DNA of 64,000 nt from Chitinophaga filiformis (GTDB lineage: Bacteria; Bacteroidota; Bacteroidia; Chitinophagales; Chitinophagaceae): NCBI RefSeq assembly GCF_900102545.1, contig NZ_FNBN01000009.1, positions 124,001 to 188,000 on the forward strand, in the 5' to 3' direction. The notes beneath the pieces were generated by a model, which searched no databases, had not been told where the DNA came from, and saw nothing but the letters and a program-made list of their open reading frames with translations. Position numbers and translations under genes: made by a program. Positions 1 through 7,918 of this stretch are shown here, in pieces (position 1 is the stretch's first letter; each line of letters starts with the position of its first letter).

Positions 1-1
1 T

Positions 2-577
2 GAATTTATTGTTGAAGAAGACATCATCTTCCCTAAGAACATGGAAGTGCCTGCTGAAAAAGTGAGACCAGAACAGTACTACACCGGAAGCCTGGTGTCT
101 GCAGGCAATGTTACGAACATCCGCCTGATGGTAGATGCTTCTATGACATCTATGCTGTCAGAAATTAACTCTGCTATTGCACAATGGAATGCGGTGGCCA
201 ATTGCTCTATTAACTGGACAATAGTTACGTCCGGCACTTACGATGTATTGATCATAAACAGTAACCTGGGATCAGGTGTGTGCGGACAAGGTACCTTCCC
301 TTCCGGTGGAAGAGCGGGTAACACTATCCGGATCAACAAGGCACAAATTGCAGGTAACAGCTTTGCACAACGTGCACGTACTATCTGCCATGAAATGGGA
401 CATAACGTTTCTTTCAGGCACACTAACTGGGCTTCTATCGGTGAATCCAGTGCTACAGCAGTTCCTGGCGTAGGAGGTACTGATGCCTCTTCTATTATGA
501 ACGGCGGACAGTGTGGCAGTGGTGCAACTGTATTATCTACTAAAGATAAACAGGCAGCATCGGCTTTATACCCCTGA
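2..577 (+). CDS. M57-family zinc metalloprotease, 3' part (5' end outside window)
   Basis: The reading frame is already open at base 2 and ends at the TGA at 575-577, so the start and any signal peptide lie before the window. Counting from the in-frame Met at base 41, residues 117-127 carry an HExxHxxxxxH zinc site (HEMGHNVSFRH), with Glu118 as the likely catalytic base. A following Thr-Asn-Trp resembles the 'HEIGH...FRHTD' signature of the dual-action HEIGH metallopeptidases (M57). The Gly- and Ser-rich C-terminus has SSIMNGG, which could supply the Met turn of metzincin-like enzymes. Expected role is a secreted or surface protease; the substrate is unknown. The gene ends in a strong rho-independent terminator at 602-634. 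The family call is fairly safe. The protein's length cannot be judged. Confidence 0.8.
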   Translation, partial: EFIVEEDIIFPKNMEVPAEKVRPEQYYTGSLVSAGNVTNIRLMVDASMTSMLSEINSAIAQWNAVANCSINWTIVTSGTYDVLIINSNLGSGVCGQGTFPSGGRAGNTIRINKAQIAGNSFAQRARTICHEMGHNVSFRHTNWASIGESSATAVPGVGGTDASSIMNGGQCGSGATVLSTKDKQAASALYP

Positions 578-601
578 TAACATAACCGGTTGAAAATGTG
601 A

Positions 602-635
602 GCGCCTGTCTGCATTTTGTGGACAGGCGCTTTTA
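602..635 (+). terminator. Rho-independent terminator of the M57 protease gene
   Basis: A perfect 9-bp stem (gcgcctgtc 602-610, gacaggcgc 622-630) is followed directly by TTTTAT. It lies 24 bases after the protease stop codon. Confidence 0.85.
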
Positions 636-763
636 TACATTATTTCGACAATTCTCATGAGTTTCGTTTCCTCCCATGAAATGTGCAACAAGTCCCCGGA
701 TTTGGGGATATCCTGCCGCTGGCTTTCACAGTAACTTCACGCCCTGTTTAAATTTTTTATCTG

Positions 764-1759
764 ATGAGTAACTTTTTTGCCCTCAACTCCATTACAACAG
801 GGCGTGGATGGAGTGTAAATGTAACCGGATATACCAATGCTTTGAGAAAGTTGGTTTGTTGCCTGTTCATGCTGTTTTTTTCTACCGCTTATGCATTCAG
901 CCAGCAGAAGCTGGCTACCGGAGAACATTTCGCTGATGTTAACGGTGTTAAGCTGCACTATTATGTTTCCGGTAAAGGGCCTGTTTGCCTGGCGCCGTCT
1001 CCGGGATGGGGTGCGCATGTAGATTATATGCGTTCACTGACTCCTTTTGAGAAACATTTTACGATGGTGTATTATGATACCCGTAAAAGTGGTTTGTCTT
1101 CCGGCCCCGATGATCCGACAAAATATACTGACCAGGACTTCATGAATGACATGGACTCACTGAGAACATATCTTGGCCTGTCAAAGGTATGGCTGACAGG
1201 TCATTCCGGCGGAGGATACCAGGTGCTTAACTATGGTTCCCTGTACAATGATCATGTGAATGGTATCATTGCACTGGACGCGATGGCACGGTATGACAGT
1301 CTGCATCATGCAGAAATGATGAAGGTCATTAACGAAACAAAGAATGGTCCTGAGTTTGAAAAAGCGAAGGCAGCCTTCTTTGGTAAGGATACTGTTAAAC
1401 GTACAATGGACGAGTTTTTGGAGGTGATATTACCATTGTACTTTACGAATACCCAGATAATCCGTACTATACCTAAGCTGAAAGTCAGTGATAAAGCATA
1501 TGCTTATACACGTGCGTCAAATATCTTTAAGAGTAAGAACCTGCTGGACGACCTGCACAATATTAAGGTACCTGTACTGGTAATAGTGGGTGACGGAGAT
1601 TTTATCTGCGGCGTTGAATCAGAAGCGAAGAGGATACATGCACATATTCCTACATCACGACTGGTAATTGTGAAGAATGCCGGACACCTGCCCTGGATAG
1701 AACAGCCGAAAGAGTTTTACAAGGCTTTTGAACAGTGGGCAAAAGAACAACACATTTAA
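764..1759 (+). CDS. Exported alpha/beta-fold hydrolase
   Basis: Alpha/beta hydrolase of the proline-iminopeptidase/haloperoxidase-like type. The nucleophile elbow GHSGGG places Ser148, the acid is probably Asp279 (GDGDF), and His308 (NAGHLPW) completes the triad. The glycine-containing APSPGWG stretch (residues 77-83) is at the usual oxyanion-loop position. A hydrophobic signal segment (residues about 29-46, ending in YAFSQQ) follows an unusually long N-terminal stretch. The only ATG before the signal is at 764. A TTG at 842 just before the Arg-Lys of the signal would give a more normal leader, so the start is uncertain. Probably periplasmic or exported; substrate unknown. It is a single gene between two terminators. 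Confidence 0.8.
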   Translation: MSNFFALNSITTGRGWSVNVTGYTNALRKLVCCLFMLFFSTAYAFSQQKLATGEHFADVNGVKLHYYVSGKGPVCLAPSPGWGAHVDYMRSLTPFEKHFTMVYYDTRKSGLSSGPDDPTKYTDQDFMNDMDSLRTYLGLSKVWLTGHSGGGYQVLNYGSLYNDHVNGIIALDAMARYDSLHHAEMMKVINETKNGPEFEKAKAAFFGKDTVKRTMDEFLEVILPLYFTNTQIIRTIPKLKVSDKAYAYTRASNIFKSKNLLDDLHNIKVPVLVIVGDGDFICGVESEAKRIHAHIPTSRLVIVKNAGHLPWIEQPKEFYKAFEQWAKEQHI

Positions 1760-1780
1760 CACGGTATCCGAATAAGAAAA

Positions 1781-1820
1781 GCAAAAGGGCGCGTCCTGTA
1801 TGGAGGCGCCCTCTGCTTTT
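1781..1820 (+). terminator. Rho-independent terminator after the hydrolase gene
   Basis: The stem agggcgc (1786-1792) / gcgccct (1806-1812) can extend with flanking GCAAA/CTGC pairs and ends in CTTTTT. It lies 22 bases after the stop codon. Confidence 0.8.
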
Positions 1821-1828
1821 TACAGGCA

Positions 1829-1859
1829 TTGTAAATAAACAGGGTAACCTGTAACTTTG
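1829..1859 (+). promoter_or_regulatory. Bacteroidota-type promoter for the small protein at 1881
   Basis: A TTG (1829-1831) is followed after exactly 20 bases by TAACTTTG (1852-1859), a perfect match to the TAnnTTTG -7 box with the usual spacing. The start codon at 1881 follows about 20 bases later, so the leader is short. Confidence 0.75.
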
Positions 1860-1880
1860 TACTTCTAAAAATGATTGATC

Positions 1881-2129
1881 ATGGACAAGAGAGAAACAAT
1901 TCCTACCGGTGGTACTTTTTACCCCATAGTGAAAGAGCTTTTCGAAAAGAAACAAAAGGCGGGTATTCTGTACGATGATAATGGTGTGACCCGTGCCAAC
2001 GGTTTGATAGAGAGCCTTTTTGAACGCGATGGTCATCAGTGGTTAAAGCTGGAAGACCAGACCGAGATCCGGATTGATAAGTTGTATGCTGTGAATGGGA
2101 CCTTCTCTTCTGATTACTCTGAATGTTAA
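1881..2129 (+). CDS. Small conserved-looking protein, possibly Sm-like/Rof-like
   Basis: An 82-residue soluble protein with no signal peptide or membrane segment. The start ATG 1881 (MDKRE...) was chosen over a TTG two codons upstream. The middle (residues about 30-75) alternates short charged and hydrophobic stretches (GLIESLF, WLKLED, IRIDKLYAVNG) that look like a small beta-barrel. This is vaguely like Rof/Sm-fold proteins that bind Rho or RNA. That resemblance is weak and the function is unknown. It has its own well-formed promoter at 1829-1859, which supports it as a real gene. It converges on the SDR gene. Confidence 0.6.
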   Translation: MDKRETIPTGGTFYPIVKELFEKKQKAGILYDDNGVTRANGLIESLFERDGHQWLKLEDQTEIRIDKLYAVNGTFSSDYSEC

Positions 2130-2180
2130 GATTGTCTGTGCGATCACAGCCAGGATATCACGGCTTCTTTGCCAAAAGAA

Positions 2181-2200
2181 ATGGAACACGGGTGTTTCCG
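2181..2200 (-). terminator. Possible terminator between the small gene and the SDR gene
   Basis: The inverted repeat GGAACAC (2183-2189) / GTGTTTCC (2192-2199) is followed on the minus strand by ATTTCTTTT. It lies about 40 bases after the SDR stop codon. The loop is short and the U-tract interrupted, so this is a tentative call. Confidence 0.35.
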
Positions 2201-2239
2201 CAGAAGTAACTGCCTGGCAGAATAAGTTGCTGTTGCTGA

Positions 2240-3037
2240 CTAGATACTTCGAACGGTGCCTCCATCTACACGTATAAGTGCTCCGCTGATATAGTCCGCA
2301 TAGGGACTGGCAAGGTAGGCGACAGCAGCGGCTACTTCTTCCTGCCGGCCAAACCTGTTCGTGTCATTCGGTACAATATCTTTAACGGCATTACGTTCGA
2401 TAGCTGCTAAATCTGTTCCCCAACCTCTTGTGGGCGCCACATTGCGCAGCCATTGCTCAACACCCGGGTTCATAATTGCGCCGGGCGCGACAACATTTGA
2501 AGTGATGCCTGTTCCATTAAGTTGCCTCGCCAGCGACACGCTCATATTGTGACGGGCAGCAAGGCTGGCGTTATAATGTGGCAGATCATTTATAGGCTGT
2601 ATACCCAGCCCGCCACCAATATTGATGACCCTTCCCCATCCTTGTTTTTTCATATCCGGCACAAATCTTTGAATCATGCGTACATAAGACACTACATTGA
2701 CGTTAAACACTTCTATCCAATCGACGCATGTTGTATTTGACCAGCCTGTGTGAGCATAGAATCCGGCATTGTTTACCAGTATGTCTACAGGGCCGGATTT
2801 CAGCGCACCATTTGCAACCATATCGGCTCCCTCATCAGAAGAAAGGTCGCCTAACACTGCTTCTGCGCTGCCGCCGCTTTCAGCGATGCTGGTTACTACT
2901 GCATTTGTACGATCTGCATTTCTGCCATGTACAATTACATGTACGCCCTCGCCTGCAAGCATTTTTGAAATGGCTTCGCCAAGGCCGGAGCTGGAACCCG
3001 TTACCAGGGCCCGCTTTCCAGATAATTTGTAATCCAT
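2240..3037 (-). CDS. SDR-fold protein with altered catalytic residues
   Basis: A 265-residue short-chain dehydrogenase/reductase-fold protein. The nucleotide-binding TGSSSGLG (13-20), NNAG (89-92), the structural N-V-N at 112-114 and the C-terminal VDGG (258-261) are all present, so NAD(P) binding is expected. The active site is not standard. The YxxxK motif reads Y155-N-A-S-L159, with Leu in place of Lys. The usual catalytic Ser about 13 residues earlier is inside G141-G-G143. It may therefore be a non-catalytic or divergent SDR. It lies 18 bases downstream of the AraC regulator on the same strand, so the two probably form an operon and the regulator may control its own partner. Cytoplasmic. 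Confidence 0.85.
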   Translation of the reverse strand: MDYKLSGKRALVTGSSSGLGEAISKMLAGEGVHVIVHGRNADRTNAVVTSIAESGGSAEAVLGDLSSDEGADMVANGALKSGPVDILVNNAGFYAHTGWSNTTCVDWIEVFNVNVVSYVRMIQRFVPDMKKQGWGRVINIGGGLGIQPINDLPHYNASLAARHNMSVSLARQLNGTGITSNVVAPGAIMNPGVEQWLRNVAPTRGWGTDLAAIERNAVKDIVPNDTNRFGRQEEVAAAVAYLASPYADYISGALIRVDGGTVRSI

Positions 3038-3055
3038 AATATAAATGTTTAAATA

Positions 3056-3871
3056 TTAATCAGTCTTTTTTGAAGGCGCGTTGCCAAATGCCTTTTTATA
3101 AGCGAAAGAGAAATGTGAAAGATCTTCAAACCCCAGATCCAGGTAGATCTCTGAAACTGTTTTTCCTTTCTGATGGATCAGATAATGGGCTTCTTCCAGT
3201 CGCTTTTGTGTAAGCCAGCGACCGGCAGTAGCATTAAAGGCTCTTTTGAAGTCCCTTTTAAAAGTGGACAAACTGCGGCCGGAAAGGAACGCCATTCGAT
3301 CCAATCCAACGTTATATCGATAATGTGCATTCATGAAAGCAATCAGATCAATTTTTCCTGGATCATTAAAATCAAACAATGCACCTCTTAAGAGTGGATT
3401 CGTTTGCAAGAGAATTAATATAAGCTCCTTCGTCTTTAGCGCAATGATTTCTTCATCATATTTACCTGCTGCTCCCAGATAAGGTGTCAGACTATTAACA
3501 TAACTTTCTAAATATCCATTTGACTTCAGCAGTTCTATGTCCCTGCCTAAGTAGATCTGTTGTGTGGAGTCATGATAGGAGGTTACTATTTCTTTTAACG
3601 TACCCTGGTCAATATGGACGGCAATTGATTTGAAACCTTGTTGTCCGGCATGTTTCGCTGATTTGGTCAATTGGTTTCTTTTAAAGAATCTATAGTCTCC
3701 TGCTTTAAAAGTGTATAGATGGTTGCCTGACCATACTTCATGGAAGCCGGCAATGATGTAACTGAATATATGATCCATAACAAATACCTCATTTTCCAAT
3801 ATCTCCTTGTCATAGTTATTGGCAAGGATACGCGGCCTGCTAAGTCTATTCATATAGCTGTCCTCTGCCAT
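3056..3871 (-). CDS. AraC-family transcriptional regulator
   Basis: A 271-residue one-component regulator. The C-terminal region (about 172-268) has the two helix-turn-helix motifs of AraC/XylS proteins: a first helix region around DRMAFLSGRSLSTFKRDFKRAF and the conserved second one around VSEIYLDLGFEDLSHFSFAYKKAFG. The N-terminal part (1-165) resembles the ExsA/PF20240-like sensing domain common in Bacteroidota rather than a clear cupin. The gene is transcribed just before the SDR gene (18-base gap), so co-expression is likely. The inducer is unknown. About 210 bases of AT-rich DNA separate it from the divergent MarR gene and must hold both promoters. Confidence 0.88.
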   Translation of the reverse strand: MAEDSYMNRLSRPRILANNYDKEILENEVFVMDHIFSYIIAGFHEVWSGNHLYTFKAGDYRFFKRNQLTKSAKHAGQQGFKSIAVHIDQGTLKEIVTSYHDSTQQIYLGRDIELLKSNGYLESYVNSLTPYLGAAGKYDEEIIALKTKELILILLQTNPLLRGALFDFNDPGKIDLIAFMNAHYRYNVGLDRMAFLSGRSLSTFKRDFKRAFNATAGRWLTQKRLEEAHYLIHQKGKTVSEIYLDLGFEDLSHFSFAYKKAFGNAPSKKTD

Positions 3872-4011
3872 TGATTTAAATTAGAACACAAAGTTCGCGA
3901 CTTTAGGTTTTCTTCAGTTTGTTGAATGGGTCAAAATGGTTTGTTTAAAAGGTTAATTGAGTAATTTTCTCCGTCTATACTCTTTCCTACTTAAAATTAT
4001 TTAATATTAAA

Positions 4012-4030
4012 TAGTGGACTTTGTCTACTA
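4012..4030. promoter_or_regulatory. Candidate operator of the MarR regulator
   Basis: TAGTGGAC (4012-4019), TTT, GTCTACTA (4023-4030) form an inverted repeat with one mismatch. The 19-bp size and AT-rich flanks suit a MarR dimer site. It lies 51 bases before the MarR start codon, in the intergenic region shared with the divergent AraC gene, so autoregulation is plausible. No protein-DNA evidence is available. Confidence 0.5.
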
Positions 4031-4080
4031 AATATTATATATTCGCATTGAATTCACTGGCAAACTTATAATCAAAAAAA

Positions 4081-4515
4081 ATGAAGGACACTAAAATAGC
4101 GGTCCAGGAGATCCGTGCGTTCAACCGTTTCTATACTGATATCATCGGACTGCTGGATACGCATTTGCTGAACAGCGCTTATTCGCTGTCTGAAGTGCGT
4201 ACCATGTATGAAATATATGCTGGTAAAAGTGTGCAGGCTTCACAGATCATGACAGCTATGCATATTGATAAGAGTTATTTAAGTCGCATATTAAAGAAAC
4301 TGACCCAGGAAGGATTAATCTCAAAAATGCCATCTGAGGAGGATGCAAGAGCCTCGCTAATCTCCCTTACAGAACAAGGAACGAAGGTATTTAAAGCACT
4401 CAATAAAGCATCAGACGAACAGATTGATGGGCTGATCAGCAACCTCTCTCCAAAGAAGCAGCAGGAGCTGGTAAATCATATGAAAGCGATACAGGAGATA
4501 TTACAACATAAATAA
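4081..4515 (+). CDS. MarR-family transcriptional regulator
   Basis: A 144-residue winged helix-turn-helix protein. The recognition region lies around residues 57-90 (ASQIMTAMHIDKSYLSRILKKL), followed by the wing with the typical acidic-Arg turn (EEDARAS). N- and C-terminal helices would form the dimer interface. The length matches the family. The gene is 11 bases upstream of a GNAT acetyltransferase. In many bacteria these two modules are one polypeptide (a MarR-GNAT fusion); here they are separate genes in one transcription unit. A palindrome at 4012-4030 may be its operator. Confidence 0.9.
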   Translation: MKDTKIAVQEIRAFNRFYTDIIGLLDTHLLNSAYSLSEVRTMYEIYAGKSVQASQIMTAMHIDKSYLSRILKKLTQEGLISKMPSEEDARASLISLTEQGTKVFKALNKASDEQIDGLISNLSPKKQQELVNHMKAIQEILQHK

Positions 4516-4526
4516 CAGGGAATGCT

Positions 4527-5030
4527 ATGACAACTAGAATGAGTATAAATGATATCAGCCTGCGTAATGAGCTGTTGCCGGGAGATCTTGGCTATGTCGC
4601 TTATCTGCATGGGCTGCTTTATGCAAAGGAACGCGGCTACGGGCTTAATTTTGAAGGTTATGTGCTGGATGGCTTAGGGGAGTTTGCTCACCGGTATGAT
4701 CCGTCAAAGGACAGGATCTGGATCTGTGAACATGAAGGTAAGATCATCGGTTTCCTGATGGGACTTAACAGGGTAGATAGTGTGCAGCTGCGTTATTTTA
4801 TCTTCCTGCCGGAGTATAGAGGAATAGGATTGGGGAAGAAACTGATGAATGAGTTTATCAGTTACATGAAGGAGATAGGGGTTAAGAAAGCTTATTTGTG
4901 GACGACTAATGAGCAGGAAGAAGCGATCTCTTTGTATACGCGGCATGGTTTTACATTAACGGAAGAGAAGAAATCCAATACCTTTGATAAGGAGTTAGTG
5001 GAGAGAAGGTATGATATGGAGTTAGCTTAA
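4527..5030 (+). CDS. GNAT-family N-acetyltransferase
   Basis: A 167-residue GNAT acetyltransferase. The acetyl-CoA loop R/Q-x-x-G-x-G is R98-G-I-G-L-G103, preceded by the beta4 strand (YFIFLPEY) and followed by the motif-B helix and a 'SLYTRHGF' strand-loop typical of the family. The first 40 residues form a helical acceptor-binding part. The substrate cannot be told from sequence. It follows the MarR gene by 11 bases and precedes a Cys-rich gene by 12 bases, so all three are likely one operon. Its partner MarR domain is normally fused to it in homologues, suggesting a regulator that responds to the acetylated substrate. Confidence 0.88.
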   Translation: MTTRMSINDISLRNELLPGDLGYVAYLHGLLYAKERGYGLNFEGYVLDGLGEFAHRYDPSKDRIWICEHEGKIIGFLMGLNRVDSVQLRYFIFLPEYRGIGLGKKLMNEFISYMKEIGVKKAYLWTTNEQEEAISLYTRHGFTLTEEKKSNTFDKELVERRYDMELA

Positions 5031-5042
5031 AAATCTATCCTA

Positions 5043-5474
5043 ATGAAACATTTTATTACCTGTAAATCCTGTCGGAAAAGAGTGACCGCGCTTTTAAGCA
5101 ACATTATCTTACCCGAATTTCGCGGACTCGGAGGTGAGCCATTGTTGGCAAGCGGTCAATATTGTATTGATCCGGACGGAGATTTTTACATCGCTATTAC
5201 TGACAAACATGGTCTGAAATACCATCCTGATGATAATAGGATGATTGGCTGTTGTGGCCCGAGCAGTGAAGGATTACCTAATCTGATCTGCTCTTGTAAA
5301 TCGGAAATAGGCAGGGAGATAAGCGACTGTGATACCCCTCATTTCATTCGACTCTTTCACGAAGTAGCCAGTGTAAAGACCGATCACAATGGTGGGCTTG
5401 AAGCGATTCTATGCTCAGCCATTTCAGAAGAAGAAAAGACAGCATTGGAAATTTTATGGCAATATGGTCAGTAG
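5043..5474 (+). CDS. Cysteine-rich protein of unknown function, possible zinc-binding
   Basis: A 143-residue soluble protein without signal peptide. Cysteines at 7, 10, 41, 70, 71, 83, 85 and 96 (CxxC at the N-terminus, CC and CxC in the middle) suggest one or two zinc-ribbon-like sites. The C-terminal 45 residues are probably helical. I do not recognise the family. It begins 12 bases after the GNAT stop codon, so co-transcription with the MarR/GNAT pair is likely. The next gene starts about 150 bases later. Confidence 0.65.
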   Translation: MKHFITCKSCRKRVTALLSNIILPEFRGLGGEPLLASGQYCIDPDGDFYIAITDKHGLKYHPDDNRMIGCCGPSSEGLPNLICSCKSEIGREISDCDTPHFIRLFHEVASVKTDHNGGLEAILCSAISEEEKTALEILWQYGQ

Positions 5475-5623
5475 AATTTCGCGATGAGAAAAGCAGACTC
5501 GGCACCAGGCATCAGCATTGAATGAGCATACTTGGTTTGAAATTTGTTTTGATCCTACCTGTAGACAAAACACTTCAAGCTTTGCTAAACCGTGGAGAAA
5601 ACCATATCCGTATAGGGAGACGC

Positions 5624-6922
5624 ATGCTATGCCGGTTCTTACTAGTGGCATCCTTTGTCATTGTACACGGGACTGTCTATAGCCAGGTGTCGCCGCCTGC
5701 AGACACCCTGAAGCGGGACACTGTACCTACGCCAGCCGAAAGAAGGGCTGAAGAGAACCTGTTTGAACAATTTGACCTCGGTGATCTGGCAAATTATATC
5801 CTGCATCCGAAGAGGCCGCCGGGGCCGCCGAAGAAACGTTCAGGTATTATTGTCATCCCCAATGTGGCCTCTAATCCCAGTATTGGTTCACAGATTGGTA
5901 TTAAGGCTGTGGCAGGGAAAAAGCTGGGAGGTGATCCCCGCACCCTTCTTTCAGTAGCAGCAACATCGGCCTCCATTACTACTAAAGGCATTATTTATTT
6001 CTACATCTCTCACAATGTCTACACTCCGGGTAACAAATGGAACCTGCAGGGTAGCCTGGTCGCTGCCAGAACAGTGACACCCGATTTCGGACTGGGTATA
6101 GCAAATGAAGGAGGGAAGAGTGAAGCCGACATCATACTGGCGAATGCAGCGCGTAAGCCCCGTGCAGTGAAAGGGCAATTCTACAACTTCAGAGAAAAGG
6201 TGTACAAAGAAGTCAGCAAGAACCTTTTCCTGGGAATGGGAGTGTCGTTTGACATCAGGCGTAAGCTTGAAAACAAAGACACTACTACTGATCTGACACC
6301 ATTCAATATTTACAGCGACCGGCACGGATTTCCGAGAGATCACTATATGGCGAACGGATTGCTGTTTAACGTTCAGTATACGACCCGCGACAATCAAAAC
6401 CGTGCATATAAGGGCATGTACATAGATGCAGGTTTCCGTGCGAACCAGACCTGGTTGGGAAGTACCCGGAGCGGATTGCAGTTCACGACCGATTTCAGGA
6501 AGTATGTCAGCCTCTCTACCCGGAATCCGGCACATGTAATAGCGTTCTGGAACTGGGGCTCTTACCTGATCAATGGCGCAATACCTTATTTCGAACTGCC
6601 TGGTACCGCCAAAGACCCGGGCTCCCGTAGCGGCAGGGGATATGTGGTCGGTTATTTCAAAGGTGAGAACTATAACTATTCAGAAGTGGAATACCGCTTC
6701 CCGATATTGAGGAATAATTTTATCAGTGGTGTGGCTTTCTTCCATTTGCAGACCGCCAGCGATGAAATAGGCACTAAATTGTTCCAGACATTCCGGCCAG
6801 GAGGAGGTGCAGGGCTGCGGATACTGTTTAACAAGCATACGCGTACCAATCTTTGCCTGGATTATGCCTGGGGTCAGTATGGTGCCAGAGGGTTCTTTCT
6901 GGGCTTAAATGAGGCGTTTTAG
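5624..6922 (+). CDS. BamA/TamA-family outer-membrane barrel protein
   Basis: About 432 residues from the start ATG 5624. This start was chosen because AGGGAGA at 5614-5620 is a fair ribosome-binding site and the encoded N-terminus is a clean signal peptide (cleaved near VYSQ). An in-frame ATG at 5522 would put 34 odd residues in front. After a short periplasmic Pro-rich linker (PKRPPGPPKK), the rest consists of amphipathic beta strands, and the final residue is Phe, as in Omp85 surface-antigen barrels (PF01103-like). It lacks POTRA domains, so it is a barrel-only homologue. Role is probably outer-membrane insertion or a channel; substrate unknown. It converges on the beta-lactamase gene with a 12-base gap. 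Confidence 0.75.
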   Translation: MLCRFLLVASFVIVHGTVYSQVSPPADTLKRDTVPTPAERRAEENLFEQFDLGDLANYILHPKRPPGPPKKRSGIIVIPNVASNPSIGSQIGIKAVAGKKLGGDPRTLLSVAATSASITTKGIIYFYISHNVYTPGNKWNLQGSLVAARTVTPDFGLGIANEGGKSEADIILANAARKPRAVKGQFYNFREKVYKEVSKNLFLGMGVSFDIRRKLENKDTTTDLTPFNIYSDRHGFPRDHYMANGLLFNVQYTTRDNQNRAYKGMYIDAGFRANQTWLGSTRSGLQFTTDFRKYVSLSTRNPAHVIAFWNWGSYLINGAIPYFELPGTAKDPGSRSGRGYVVGYFKGENYNYSEVEYRFPILRNNFISGVAFFHLQTASDEIGTKLFQTFRPGGGAGLRILFNKHTRTNLCLDYAWGQYGARGFFLGLNEAF

Positions 6923-6934
6923 GGCCAAAATGGG

Positions 6935-7813
6935 TTAACCCTTTTTCCTACGCTTTGAAGACTCAAAATACTCCCATAAATACTTCGAAATCTTCCTGAT
7001 CAGGTTTTCCGCTTCATTCTCATCTGTCCAGCGTTGATCTTTGTTGTTCTTAGTGCCCACATAGAATACATAGTCCCCATGTGGCGCATTTACCAGTATC
7101 ACCTCAGACCGGGAAGCATCTACAGACCCTGTTTTATGCGCTGCCTGTACATAAGGAGGAATTTGGGAAAGCCCGGTTTCATCATAATACCCGTGCGTCA
7201 TGAGGCGGTACATCCGTTCAGAAGCCGCTTTACTGATGATCTCTCCCTGACGGATCTTCACCACTAACTCTGCCATCTCATGTGGGGTAGTCATACCCCA
7301 GCCGTAGATATTCCTGATTGCCTCACGTCCTGGTGTACGGGAATTAACCCGGGTAACAGAAAGCCCATATTGCGCCATCAGCTCATTGATGCGTTGTCCG
7401 CCGCCGGCCAGGGCCTGGTTCCATAGAGAGGTGGTATTGTCGCTATAGGACATCATTAATGCCAGCAATACACTGAGATCTGTCTCCGTACTGTCTTTGA
7501 AGAATTGCATTAAGCCCGAGCCTCCGTATTTGATAGAGTCCCGGTAAATAAGCGGCTGATGGTATTTCAGTTCCCCTTTTTCGAGCTTGTCGAACACGCC
7601 CACCAGGATGGGGATTTTCACAATACTGGCTGTCGGGAAGATGGTATCTTCATTAATACCCACATAACGACCGGTTTTAAGGTTCCGGACGTAGATACCT
7701 ATATCTCCGTTGAAGTCCTTTATAAGTTCCCGCAATCCTTTCTCAAGTTTGCGGTCCTGTTGTGAAAATGCCAGTGTGGGAAGAAGCATGAATAAAAAGA
7801 GGAACCGGTACAT
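6935..7813 (-). CDS. Class A (serine) beta-lactamase
   Basis: A 292-residue preprotein with a signal peptide cleaved near AFSQQ (residues 14-18). All class A active-site elements are visible: S63-I-V-K66 (SxxK), S124-D-N126 (SDN loop), E164-A-I-R-N168 (the Glu166/Asn170 pair of the omega loop), and K227-T-G229 (KTG). It hydrolyses beta-lactams in the periplasm. The enzyme appears complete and active; subclass and spectrum are not evident. The basic tail (SSKRRKKG) is unusual for the family. It is divergent from a small membrane protein gene and convergent with the barrel gene. No mobile element is nearby, so it is probably a resident chromosomal enzyme. Confidence 0.92.
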   Translation of the reverse strand: MYRFLFLFMLLPTLAFSQQDRKLEKGLRELIKDFNGDIGIYVRNLKTGRYVGINEDTIFPTASIVKIPILVGVFDKLEKGELKYHQPLIYRDSIKYGGSGLMQFFKDSTETDLSVLLALMMSYSDNTTSLWNQALAGGGQRINELMAQYGLSVTRVNSRTPGREAIRNIYGWGMTTPHEMAELVVKIRQGEIISKAASERMYRLMTHGYYDETGLSQIPPYVQAAHKTGSVDASRSEVILVNAPHGDYVFYVGTKNNKDQRWTDENEAENLIRKISKYLWEYFESSKRRKKG

Positions 7814-7901
7814 GTTTTATATCGACGTTTGCCCTAAGATATAAAACAGTACCGGAAATTTCTTTAAAAGATAAGTCCACTGGCGCATATTTTGTGGCAT
7901 A

Positions 7902-7915
7902 ACAGGTAAACCTGT
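7902..7915. promoter_or_regulatory. Inverted repeat between the beta-lactamase and small membrane protein genes
   Basis: ACAGG (7902-7906), TAAA, CCTGT (7911-7915) lie directly before the ATG at 7919. The repeat could sequester that start or serve as an operator shared with the divergent beta-lactamase. It is too short to be certain. Confidence 0.3.
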
Positions 7916-7918
7916 GTT

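Noticed and set aside
2361..3039. Several plus-strand frames over the SDR gene
   Set aside because: They lie inside the minus-strand SDR gene, which has clear family motifs, and encode nothing recognizable.
5951..6535. A 194-codon minus-strand frame inside the BamA-like gene
   Set aside because: Antisense to a gene with signal peptide, ribosome-binding site and barrel pattern; no domain seen.
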